DNA of 15,284 nucleotides from Candidatus Nomurabacteria bacterium (GCA_031264785.1 JAISDN010000062.1:1-15284); one strand, 5' to 3'; positions 1 to 4,588 are shown, counted from the stretch's first letter. Made by a program: numbers and translations. The notes: generated from the letters alone by a model not told the origin.

Positions 1-269
1 GTAACATCACCGATTGGCTCAATACGCACAAAATCTAGATGGCGGGTTTTGGCTTCGACCGCTAAATCTTGAATAGCTTCCTGCAGGCCGACCTTATCAA
101 CCACCGTCGGCCCATAAGGGCAATACAGCCGATTAGCCAGTTTCCCGTGCTCCACAATCGCCATATATTGCCATATATTATTATCTTTGTCAATAGTTTC
201 ACGCCCTAATTCAGCCTGAAAACGCCGCCAAGCCTCACTCTGTAAAAAATGCACATCCAAATTTGTCAT
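1..269 (-). CDS. FemAB-family peptidoglycan bridge aminoacyltransferase (N-terminal part)
   Basis: Only the first 89 codons lie in the window; the gene runs off the left edge. The reading begins MTNLDVHFLQSEAWRRFQ and later has an NRLYCPYGPTVVD segment. A 'FLQS-x-x-W-x-x-F' start followed by a 'YGP' strand is typical of FemA/FemB/FemX-type GNAT-fold enzymes, which transfer amino acids from aminoacyl-tRNA onto the lipid II stem peptide on the cytoplasmic side of the membrane. The ATG at 267-269 is chosen because an extended -10 box ends 6 nt upstream and there is no Shine-Dalgarno sequence, which suggests a leaderless mRNA. Substrate specificity (Gly, Ala, Ser) cannot be told from this fragment. 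The family call rests on N-terminal motifs only. Confidence 0.72.
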   Translation of the reverse strand, partial: MTNLDVHFLQSEAWRRFQAELGRETIDKDNNIWQYMAIVEHGKLANRLYCPYGPTVVDKVGLQEAIQDLAVEAKTRHLDFVRIEPIGDV

Positions 270-275
270 AAGTCA

Positions 276-284
276 ATTGTAACA
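276..284 (-). promoter_or_regulatory. Extended -10 promoter of the FemAB-family gene
   Basis: On the minus strand the sequence reads TGT-TACAAT, then 6 nt, then ATG. The TGn extension compensates for the lack of a clear -35 box. Transcription would start on or next to the A of the start codon. Confidence 0.55.
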
Positions 285-304
285 CAAACACGGCAGGGCA
301 GAGC

Positions 305-340
305 AGAAATAAAAAAAGCCCCGCGACCATAAATCGCGGG
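305..340 (-). terminator. Intrinsic terminator of the 114-aa gene unit
   Basis: On the minus strand a perfect 7-bp stem (CCCGCGA / TCGCGGG, plus positions 320-326 and 334-340) is followed by GGGGC and a T tract (TTTTTTTATTT). The flanks (GGTCCCGC before, TATTTCTGCTCTGCCC after) recur at the terminator at 1537-1571, while the stem bases differ in a compensating way. Confidence 0.85.
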
Positions 341-364
341 ACCGGAAATAATTTCAGGGTTGAT

Positions 365-383
365 GGGGGAGACTAGCTCCCCC
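365..383 (-). other. 3'-UTR hairpin of the 114-aa gene
   Basis: Perfect 7-bp inverted repeat GGGGGAG / CTCCCCC with a 5-nt loop, between the stop codon and the terminator. A hairpin sits at the equivalent place in the 253-aa gene unit (1594-1625), with the same flank (GTTTTCT-x-TCGGGGGAGCT on the minus strand). Confidence 0.65.
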
Positions 384-396
384 GAGAGAAAACTTA

Positions 397-741
397 TTAG
401 AGGAACCGGAAATCCAGCTGGACTCCGGTTGCCCGGTAAAACCCCTGCGTCATATTCGACGAGCTGCAGAGATTTACGGCTACCTTCACCGCAGCCAAGG
501 CCTTCGGATCGAATTCTCCTCCGGCCATATATTCGCCGGCATAGCCTTCTCCTTCGAGAATTTTATACCAGCCGAACTCGTCATCCCATATCCGACCGTA
601 TTCGGGAATAACGTTACTGATACGACTAAATTCTTCTATTTGGTCGCACCTAACGTACCCCTCAAGGTAATACCAGGAGTCATCCTCCTTGCATACCTCT
701 TCTAACAAAGTCAGGGCAAATCCTATTTTACTATTTTCCAT
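397..741 (-). CDS. Hypothetical protein, 114 aa, acidic and aromatic-rich
   Basis: I do not recognise the family. The protein is rich in acidic and aromatic residues (EEVCKEDDSWYYLEGYVRCD, then GRIWDDEFGWYKILEGEGYAGEY), with no signal peptide or membrane segment, so it is probably a small soluble protein. The ATG at 739-741 follows a good Shine-Dalgarno sequence (AAAGGAG, 8 nt spacing), with a small GC hairpin (CCGC/GCGG, 756-769) directly upstream of it. It is preceded by a leader of more than 300 nt and followed by two hairpins and a terminator. The non-coding flanks match those of the 253-aa gene, although the two proteins show no similarity that I can see. Confidence 0.75.
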   Translation of the reverse strand: MENSKIGFALTLLEEVCKEDDSWYYLEGYVRCDQIEEFSRISNVIPEYGRIWDDEFGWYKILEGEGYAGEYMAGGEFDPKALAAVKVAVNLCSSSNMTQGFYRATGVQLDFRFL

Positions 742-1060
742 TTTTTTTCTCCTTTCCGCGCTCTGGCGGTAAAAATAAATTAAAATTTATTGGCACACGC
801 CCGTACCTGGGTGCTGTTCTCGGCAGCATAATTTGACCCGCCAGCGTCGGTAATGAGAAATCCAACTATTGCTCTTGAAAGCCGCCTGATGTCGGTAACG
901 AGCAGTCGGACTCAACAAACGATAGTTCATTTGCTTAGTCCGATTGCTCGGCCAATGGGCGGTTGGAATGAAAAACTAAGAATCAGGAGAGATTTGGTAA
1001 AAAGTAGCGTTTTCTCTTTTAATGTGCAATAGACCAAATAAAGCCTTCTGGTTTTTGGTG
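742..1060 (-). promoter_or_regulatory. Structured 5' leader A (upstream of the 114-aa gene)
   Basis: This stretch holds no convincing gene. It contains a block at about 1004-1056 that nearly matches leader B (2564-2616), including AGACCAAATAAAGCCTTCT on the plus strand. It also has a 24-position hairpin (899-950), a 5-bp hairpin (812-828, TGCTG/CAGCA) and a hairpin next to the ribosome binding site (756-769). Unlike leaders B and C it lacks the TCTGTATATACAGA palindrome: similarity stops at about 1060. I found no good minus-strand promoter for it, so its 5' end is unknown. Confidence 0.6.
899..950 (-). other. Long hairpin in leader A
   Basis: Arms 899-922 and 927-950 pair at 22 of 24 positions around the tetraloop ACTA (minus strand). 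The outer part is CGAGCAATCGGACT against AGTCCGACTGCTCG with one mismatch. It corresponds in position and in the TCGGA/TCCGA core to the hairpins at 2474-2529 and 8197-8244. Confidence 0.7.
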
Positions 1061-1080
1061 TATAATGTACGGATTTTGTA

Positions 1081-1109
1081 TTGACTTTTTTTACAAACTT
1101 TGCTAAACT
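1081..1109 (+). promoter_or_regulatory. Putative sigma70-type promoter for a small RNA
   Basis: TTGACT (1081-1086), a 17-bp spacer, then TAAACT (1104-1109). Expected start is near 1116, just before a perfect 8-bp hairpin. No plus-strand gene lies downstream, so the promoter would serve a non-coding transcript. Confidence 0.5.
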
Positions 1110-1115
1110 TAACAC

Positions 1116-1201
1116 TAGATAAACGTTAATCCGTTTATCGCCGAAAAGAAGGAGCTGGCACCGAGCAGTCTACGAACTGACACCGCGAGCTTTTTCTTTT
1201 T
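1116..1201 (+). ncRNA. Putative small RNA with two hairpins
   Basis: The segment starts 6-7 nt after a promoter-like sequence. It holds a perfect hairpin at 1118-1139 (GATAAACG / CGTTTATC, loop TTAATC). A second hairpin pairs 1144-1159 with 1185-1200 at 15 of 16 positions (two G-U, one G-G mismatch), with an inner CAGT/ACTG stem, and ends in TTTTTCTTTTT. The two G-U pairs would be A-C mismatches on the other strand, which favours plus-strand transcription. No open reading frame of note lies inside. It could instead simply be a bidirectional terminator for the converging 91-aa gene plus an unrelated inverted repeat. Confidence 0.4.
1144..1201 (+). terminator. A/T-flanked terminator hairpin, possibly bidirectional
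   Basis: AAAAGAAGGAGCTGGC pairs with GCGAGCTTTTTCTTTT around an inner loop. The plus strand has the better T tract. On the minus strand it lies downstream of the 91-aa gene stop (1220) and could also end that transcript. Confidence 0.5.
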
Positions 1202-1219
1202 GGCTGTGAAAAGCCGATT

Positions 1220-1495
1220 TCAATCTTGACGTTTCGGCGCAAACACCGACATATGATACAGGGCCCCATCTTCGTGCTTGATTTGGACTGTAAACTTGAA
1301 TTTATCCTTTGTGATGCCGTAAAAACGGTAAAACTCCACGCCGTTTTTGACACGCACAGTCGGTGTTATGTGTGAATTACCAGTCAGGATTTCTATGTCG
1401 TGAAATATAGCCCGCGCCTTGTTATGCAATTCGCGGTAATTTGTGCCAGTGATGCGCGCCGTGCGTGATTGGTAGTATTTGATTTCAGGTTTCAT
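1220..1495 (-). CDS. Hypothetical protein, 91 aa, basic
   Basis: Unrecognised small basic protein. It starts MKPEIKYYQSRTARITGTNYRELHNKARAIFHDIE and ends in beta-strand-like stretches (VEFYRFYGITKDKFKFTVQIKHEDGALYHMSVF). There is no signal peptide or membrane segment. The ATG at 1493-1495 lies 10 nt after an extended -10 box (TGC-TAAAAT) and has no Shine-Dalgarno sequence, so the mRNA probably has a leader of only a few nucleotides. It sits between the 114-aa and 253-aa units, directly after the terminator of the latter, and lacks their long leader. The stop is TGA, one sign of the standard code. Its stand-alone promoter and gene-like composition support it being real, but no function can be assigned. 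Confidence 0.65.
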   Translation of the reverse strand: MKPEIKYYQSRTARITGTNYRELHNKARAIFHDIEILTGNSHITPTVRVKNGVEFYRFYGITKDKFKFTVQIKHEDGALYHMSVFAPKRQD

Positions 1496-1505
1496 GGTCC
1501 GTTAC

Positions 1506-1514
1506 ATTTTAGCA
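1506..1514 (-). promoter_or_regulatory. Extended -10 promoter of the 91-aa gene
   Basis: Minus strand TGC-TAAAAT, 10 nt before ATG. No -35 match at the usual distance. Confidence 0.5.
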
Positions 1515-1536
1515 CAAATACGATGGGGCAGAGCAG

Positions 1537-1571
1537 AAATAGAAAAGCCCCGCAACTGCGAGAGTTGCGGG
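1537..1571 (-). terminator. Intrinsic terminator of the 253-aa gene unit
   Basis: Perfect 9-bp stem CCCGCAACT / AGTTGCGGG (1549-1557 and 1563-1571), 5-nt loop, followed on the minus strand by GGGCTTTTCTATTTC. The flanks are nearly identical to the terminator at 305-340, while the upper stem differs with pairing kept. Confidence 0.85.
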
Positions 1572-1593
1572 ACCGGAAATAATTTCATATTTT

Positions 1594-1625
1594 CGGGAGA
1601 GCTGACTTATTTGCCAGCTCCCCCG
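1594..1625 (-). other. 3'-UTR hairpin of the 253-aa gene
   Basis: CGGGAGAGCTG (1594-1604) pairs with CAGCTCCCCCG (1615-1625) with one mismatch. It occupies the same place as the hairpin at 365-383 and has the same GTTTTCT flank on the minus strand. Confidence 0.6.
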
Positions 1626-1637
1626 ATAGAAAACGTC

Positions 1638-2399
1638 TTAGTCATCATCATAGTCATCATCATAGTCATAGTCATGGTCATCATCATAGTCATCCCCATC
1701 TCCAAGAAAATTAGAGACAACTTCCTCCGCCTCGTTCAGGCTGTCAAACCAGCCATGGCAGGCATAACGGTGATCTACAAGAAATTCACCCCGAAGCTCC
1801 CTCTCAGTTTTAACACTTATAGAGTACTCCCCTGCGAGAGAGTCGATGTACACCCCGTACTTCGTCTCTCCATCAAGGTGAGCTTTTGCTGCCTCCTTGT
1901 TAGGGAAAAGCAGCTTTTCCGGGCGATCAAGTTCGTTAGGGAGTTCGACCTCAGGGAACATGCCTTCGGCGGCGGCTCGACCTAAAAAAGTCTGTGCAAC
2001 CCAGGCCGCAAAAACACGGCTCGGGTTTTCCGAAAATTCGAAGAGGACATCTCTGGCCTTGTTGAGGCTCCCATCCCCCCAGGCAACGCCATCGGATGTG
2101 GCACCACAGAACACCGCCATGCTGCGGCAAGATCTGTGGGTCCTATACATCAAGGAAGGTCTCCCATCCTCAGGTATAGTTACCTCATCAAACCAGGTGT
2201 ACTGGCCGCAATACGATGCTTTTTGAAGCTCTACTGGCGACATACCCCTCCATAGTTCGACTTCTTCCTCACCTTTGTAAAAGTAGGAGATGAGGCCAAG
2301 AAACTGGTCCCACCTCTCCTTGTTTACATCGACAATCATCCTCACCACTTTACCACCGGGCTGCGCCTCAAACGCAAAAAATTTTTCAAGATTTACCAT
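1638..2399 (-). CDS. Hypothetical protein, 253 aa, with Asp/Tyr-rich C-terminal tail
   Basis: Unrecognised soluble protein without a signal peptide or membrane segment. Residues 1-60 (EAQPGGKVVRMIVDVNKERW then YFYKGEEEVELWRGM) look like a mixed alpha/beta region. The middle has several Cys (ASYCGQY, RSCRSMAVFCG) and a helical stretch (NKARDVLFEFSENPSRVFAAWV). From about residue 232 to the end it is almost only Asp and Tyr (DGDDYDDDHDYDYDDD), a very acidic and probably disordered tail encoded by a short tandem repeat. The ATG follows AAAGGAG with normal spacing. It has the best-preserved copy of the structured leader (2400-2712) with a strong promoter, and ends in a two-hairpin 3' UTR. The function is unknown; the acidic tail could bind cations or mimic a polyanion, which is speculation. 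Confidence 0.78.
   Translation of the reverse strand: MVNLEKFFAFEAQPGGKVVRMIVDVNKERWDQFLGLISYFYKGEEEVELWRGMSPVELQKASYCGQYTWFDEVTIPEDGRPSLMYRTHRSCRSMAVFCGATSDGVAWGDGSLNKARDVLFEFSENPSRVFAAWVAQTFLGRAAAEGMFPEVELPNELDRPEKLLFPNKEAAKAHLDGETKYGVYIDSLAGEYSISVKTERELRGEFLVDHRYACHGWFDSLNEAEEVVSNFLGDGDDYDDDHDYDYDDDYDDD
1641..1694. repeat. Trinucleotide-like tandem repeat (CATCATCATAGT)
   Basis: Degenerate short repeats of GTCAT/CAT (for example GTCATCATCATA, then CATCATAGTCATAGTCAT) encode the Asp/Tyr tail of the 253-aa protein. The array could vary in length by replication slippage. Confidence 0.75.
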
Positions 2400-2412
2400 T
2401 TTCTTCTCCTTT

Positions 2413-2460
2413 CGCCCTAAGGCTCTCCAAATAATAAGTCATGCAATGCCCCGCAGGGCG
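2413..2460 (-). other. Hairpin next to the ribosome binding site in leader B
   Basis: CGCCCT (2413-2418) pairs with AGGGCG (2455-2460), and AAGGC (2419-2423) with GCCCC (2448-2452) using G-U pairs in the minus-strand RNA. AAAGGAG follows directly on the minus strand, so this stem could influence ribosome access. A smaller stem is in the same place in leader A (756-769). Confidence 0.5.
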
Positions 2461-2473
2461 GCAGGAGACTATC

Positions 2474-2529
2474 ATCAGACAGCCCACTGGGACGGTTATT
2501 TACATAATCAGCCCAACGGACCATCCGAT
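2474..2529 (-). other. Long wobble-rich hairpin in leader B
   Basis: Arms of 26 nt (2474-2499 and 2504-2529) around the minus-strand tetraloop GTAA pair at 24 of 26 positions, seven of them G-U. The outer part, ATCGGATGGTCC with GGGCTGTCTGAT, matches the outer part of the hairpin at 8197-8244. Confidence 0.75.
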
Positions 2530-2609
2530 ATTCTTGAAAAAACGAAAAACTTGAGGGGAATAACTAACGTTTTCTCTGTTAAGGTTCAGTAGACCAAATA
2601 AAGCCTTCT

Positions 2610-2664
2610 AGTTTTTTGTGAAACAAAAAACTCTGTATATACAGAGTGAAAAATTTTCTCTCTG
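2610..2664 (-). promoter_or_regulatory. Mutually exclusive hairpins, attenuator-like switch (copy B)
   Basis: In minus-strand order there are four segments. CAGAG-A-GAAA pairs with TTTC-A-CTCTG (2642-2664, a:b). ACTCTGT pairs with ACAGAGT as part of an 18-nt palindrome (2630-2647, b:c) that runs into TTTTTTG. AGTTTTTTG pairs with CAAAAAACT (2610-2632, c:d). Each pairing excludes its neighbour, the logic of a transcription attenuator in which b:c plus the T run would be the terminator. Copy C (8310-8361) has the same arrangement with compensating changes. Confidence 0.65.
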
Positions 2665-2693
2665 TCATACTTAGCTGGATTGTCTATGGGCGA

Positions 2694-2711
2694 GATACTT
2701 TTTCAAGTATC
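2694..2711 (-). other. 5'-end hairpin of leader B
   Basis: Perfect 7-bp stem GATACTT / AAGTATC with a GAAA tetraloop on the minus strand. It begins at the expected transcription start (about 2712), where such a hairpin could protect the RNA 5' end. Confidence 0.65.
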
Positions 2712-2718
2712 TATCATC

Positions 2719-2747
2719 ATTATAGCAAGCATAATCGTTTTTGTCAA
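2719..2747 (-). promoter_or_regulatory. Consensus sigma70-type promoter of leader B
   Basis: On the minus strand TTGACA (plus 2742-2747), a 17-bp spacer and TATAAT (plus 2719-2724). Both hexamers match consensus fully, predicting strong transcription from about 2712. Confidence 0.88.
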
Positions 2748-2783
2748 TAGTTTTTTCAACATTCTTTACAATATTAGTAGTTT

Positions 2784-2789
2784 TATGAT
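2784..2789 (+). promoter_or_regulatory. -10 box of the MraZ-like gene
   Basis: TATGAT, 3 nt before ATG 2793 and 6 nt before ATG 2796. The 6-nt distance is the one seen at other probably leaderless genes here, so ATG 2796 may be the true start. No -35 box is evident. Confidence 0.4.
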
Positions 2790-2792
2790 ACT

Positions 2793-3236
2793 ATGATGAA
2801 TATGAAACAAACTAAGAATAATTTCACGATAGGGGACGACGGTCAGATTATTGGGCGCGATACCCAAGAATTTGACGGCAAGGTGGTACATTTGCCGCAG
2901 GCTGAGGCCGGTAAATATCGGGCTTTTTTTGATGGTTTGGATGGATTGCCGAATGTTGTGATAATGCCGAGAAATAATTGGCCGAAATCTAATATTGAAT
3001 TGTGTGAAAGGCTGAAATCTCCAGAGGTGCCGATTGAGGATAAGATTAAAGTGGTTGGGATGTTTGCCAGTTTGGCGACGGTTATAGTGGATAAAGACAG
3101 TTGCGCGAGGCTGCCCAGCGAGCTGGTGAAGCAGGCCGAACTGGGCGACAAGATTGACGTGACTGGGGCTTATACTTTTGCCAGTCCGGGTTATAGTATC
3201 ACCGATCACGGCAGGCTGGACGCTTGGATGAGCTAG
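2793..3236 (+). CDS. MraZ-like (double SpoVT/AbrB fold) protein
   Basis: The 147-aa length is close to MraZ (about 140-150 aa). The second half, VIVDKDSCARLPSELVKQAELGDKIDVTGAYTFASPGYSITDHGRLDAWM, follows the MraZ pattern D-x-x-x-R-x-x-L-P-x-E-L-x-x-x-A-x-L ... W. The first half (EFDGKVVHLPQ ... LPNVVIMPRNNW) resembles the N-terminal repeat but is diverged. MraZ proteins bind DNA upstream of the dcw (division and cell wall) cluster as regulators. Here neither rsmH (mraW) nor ftsI follows, only a 23-codon ORF. The start is ambiguous between ATG 2793 and ATG 2796; the -10 spacing favours 2796. It lies back-to-back with leader B. The family assignment is by pattern and moderately sure; the regulatory target is unknown. 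Confidence 0.6.
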   Translation: MMNMKQTKNNFTIGDDGQIIGRDTQEFDGKVVHLPQAEAGKYRAFFDGLDGLPNVVIMPRNNWPKSNIELCERLKSPEVPIEDKIKVVGMFASLATVIVDKDSCARLPSELVKQAELGDKIDVTGAYTFASPGYSITDHGRLDAWMS

Positions 3237-3308
3237 ATGATGAAGAGCGACCGCCTGAGCAAGGCTCTTGAAGAAATGTCGAAATATTTGGAAAAATCGG
3301 GTGATTAG
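3237..3308 (+). CDS. Putative 23-aa small protein
   Basis: The ATG directly follows the TAG stop of the MraZ-like gene (TAGATG), so translation could be coupled. The product MMKSDRLSKALEEMSKYLEKSGD is one amphipathic helix with charged and hydrophobic residues alternating. The stop overlaps the end of tsaD on the other strand by 4 nt. There are no homologues I know of. It may be a real microprotein or a chance ORF. Confidence 0.35.
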   Translation: MMKSDRLSKALEEMSKYLEKSGD

Positions 3309-4582
3309 GCTTTGGCCCAGCCGGTTTCGGCCATCGAGATTGACGGGGTGATTTTGATTTGGTGCAGGTTAGCGGGGGCGGTTTTTTGGGATTTGAAATA
3401 GCCTAAGCTGGCGACCATCGCGGCGTTGTCGGTGCAGAGTTCGGGCGGGGCGTAGGCGATTTCCACTGGCAGGGCGGCGGAAAGTTGGCGGCGCAGTTCT
3501 TGGTTAGCTGCCACGCCGCCGGCGATGACTACTGATTTGGGTTGAAACTCGGCTTGGGCTTGGCAGACGGCTTCGACAAGGATTTCCACAGCGGTATTTT
3601 GGAAGCTGGCGGCGAAATCTTGCCTCTGAGCGTCGTTTAGGAGCCCAGACAGGGCGTTTGATGGGAAGGTGTAGTCTTTGCCACATTCGGACTGAACGGC
3701 TCGCAGAACGGCTGTTTTGAGCCCAGAGAAGCTAAATTCATATGGGTTGTCCAGTTTTGGCTTGGGTAAATGGTATTTTTTGGGGTTTCCTTTGGTCGCG
3801 GCGGCGGCGATGGACGGACCGCCCGGATATGGTAAGCCAATAATTTTAGCAACCTTGTCAAAAGCTTCACCGACAGCGTCATCGCGCGTCGCGCCCAGAA
3901 TTTGGTAGTCGCCGTGATCGCGGAACAGCACAATTTGGCTGTGGCCGCCGCTGACAATCAGCGCTAAAATCGGAAAAGTATCTCTGGATTCCGGGTCAAG
4001 CCCGGAATGACGCTCGGGGGACACGGAATGACCAGCAGGGCTTTCCGTCAAAAAGTTGGCATAAACGTGAGCCTCGACGTGATGGACGGGGAAGAGCGGC
4101 TTGTTTTTGAGCAGAGCCAGAGTTTTGGCGGTCTGAACGCCGATCATCAGCGAACCGATCAGGCCCGGACAGGTCGACACGGCAATAGCGTCGATGGAAT
4201 CCCACAAACTAGCAAAATCCAGTGACCCTTCTGGTATTACGTCCGCAAAATCCAGCTCGTCTTCCGGGTGTTCGGGGCCTGACATCAATTCCTCCCCCGA
4301 AAATTTTTCTGAAGACAGAAAACATTGTTCGGGGGACCCCCTCCTTGATGCCACCCGAACAGCCCTGTCAGGGTCACCGGATTTTGCTTGAACTAGGGCC
4401 TCTTCAATCACTGGCAAAATCGCCTCAATATGCGAGCGGGCCGCTACCTCTGGAACCACGCCGCCAAAAGCCCGATGAATATCAATCTGACTGACCACCA
4501 CATTTGATAAAATTCGCCGCCCGTCTTCCACAACGGCCGCCGCGGTTTCGTCGCAACTGGTTTCGATTCCTAAAACTTTCAC
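3305..4582 (-). CDS. tsaD: tRNA N6-adenosine threonylcarbamoyltransferase TsaD, with two insertions
   Basis: TsaD transfers the threonylcarbamoyl group from TC-AMP to A37 of ANN-decoding tRNAs, working with TsaB/TsaE in bacteria. Diagnostic motifs are MKVLGIETSCDET at the N-terminus, the metal-binding HHVEAH (residues 167-172), VSGGHSQ (210-216), GEAFDKVAK (239-247), YPGGP, FSFSGLKTAV, AGGVAANQELR and CTDNAAM. At 425 aa it is much longer than the usual ~340 aa. Extra sequence lies at about residues 67-126 and 181-202, between conserved blocks, and both segments are encoded by DNA rich in inverted repeats. The start codon is GTG (4580-4582): an in-frame TAA lies just upstream and a -10 box sits 6 nt before it, suggesting a leaderless mRNA. 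It is divergent from the MurE-like gene. Confidence 0.95.
   Translation of the reverse strand: MKVLGIETSCDETAAAVVEDGRRILSNVVVSQIDIHRAFGGVVPEVAARSHIEAILPVIEEALVQAKSGDPDRAVRVASRRGSPEQCFLSSEKFSGEELMSGPEHPEDELDFADVIPEGSLDFASLWDSIDAIAVSTCPGLIGSLMIGVQTAKTLALLKNKPLFPVHHVEAHVYANFLTESPAGHSVSPERHSGLDPESRDTFPILALIVSGGHSQIVLFRDHGDYQILGATRDDAVGEAFDKVAKIIGLPYPGGPSIAAAATKGNPKKYHLPKPKLDNPYEFSFSGLKTAVLRAVQSECGKDYTFPSNALSGLLNDAQRQDFAASFQNTAVEILVEAVCQAQAEFQPKSVVIAGGVAANQELRRQLSAALPVEIAYAPPELCTDNAAMVASLGYFKSQKTAPANLHQIKITPSISMAETGWAKA
3977..4042 (-). repeat. Palindromic element inserted in tsaD (insertion 2)
   Basis: Contains a perfect 8-bp inverted repeat ATTCCGGG (3988-3995), TCAAG loop, CCCGGAAT (4001-4008). 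It resembles a dispersed palindromic repeat known from many bacterial genomes, often translated as HSGLDPESR, exactly the peptide seen here. It is in frame and adds about 22 residues between the HHVEAH and VSGGH motifs. Confidence 0.65.
4205..4384 (-). repeat. In-frame insertion in tsaD with inverted repeats (insertion 1)
   Basis: Encodes about 60 residues absent from usual TsaD between 'VIEEALVQA' and 'DSIDAIAVS'. The DNA holds TGTTCGGG / CCCGAACA (4326-4333, 4354-4361) and CCCTG-T-CAGGG (4363-4373), giving an unusual peptide (RAVRVASRRGSPEQC). It looks like acquired repeat DNA rather than a domain. Confidence 0.55.
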
Positions 4583-4588
4583 CTGTTA

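Larger units (their letters stand above)
2400..2712 (-). promoter_or_regulatory. Structured 5' leader B (upstream of the 253-aa gene), candidate cis-regulatory RNA
   Basis: A leader of about 310 nt between a consensus promoter and the 253-aa gene. From its 5' end it contains a cap hairpin (2694-2711) and mutually exclusive hairpins (2610-2664). A block conserved with leader A (2564-2609) follows, then a 26-position hairpin (2474-2529) and a hairpin ending just before the Shine-Dalgarno sequence (2413-2460). The many G-U pairs of the long hairpin exist only on the minus strand, which supports its being an RNA transcribed with the gene. I do not recognise it as a known riboswitch or attenuator class. 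Confidence 0.72.

Noticed and set aside
927..1115. 62-codon minus-strand ORF within leader A
   Set aside because: It runs through the conserved RNA block and long hairpin, has no ribosome binding site, and leader B does not keep the frame.
1151..1170. tracrRNA-like GGCACCGAG sequence
   Set aside because: Only a short chance match; no CRISPR repeats, cas genes or matching anti-repeat are present in the window.
1135..1353. 72-codon minus-strand ORF overlapping the 91-aa gene
   Set aside because: It is in another frame of the 91-aa gene, covers the putative terminator and has no ribosome binding site or -10 box; it looks like a shadow ORF.
2583..2596. tRNA T-arm-like GGTTCA near 2583 and 8286
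   Set aside because: No acceptor, anticodon or CCA-adjacent stems can be folded around either site.
2630..2647. LexA-like operator (CTGTATATACAG) within the leader palindrome
   Set aside because: The gram-negative LexA box has CTG-N10-CAG; here only 6 nt separate CTG and CAG. The site is about 65 nt downstream of the start, and the changes between copies fit RNA pairing with a third segment.
2586..2675. 29-codon leader peptide (ATG ACA GAG AGA AAA ...) running through the switch in leader B
   Set aside because: There is no ribosome binding site, and copy C has a different start and a shifted frame, so the peptide is not conserved between the two leaders.
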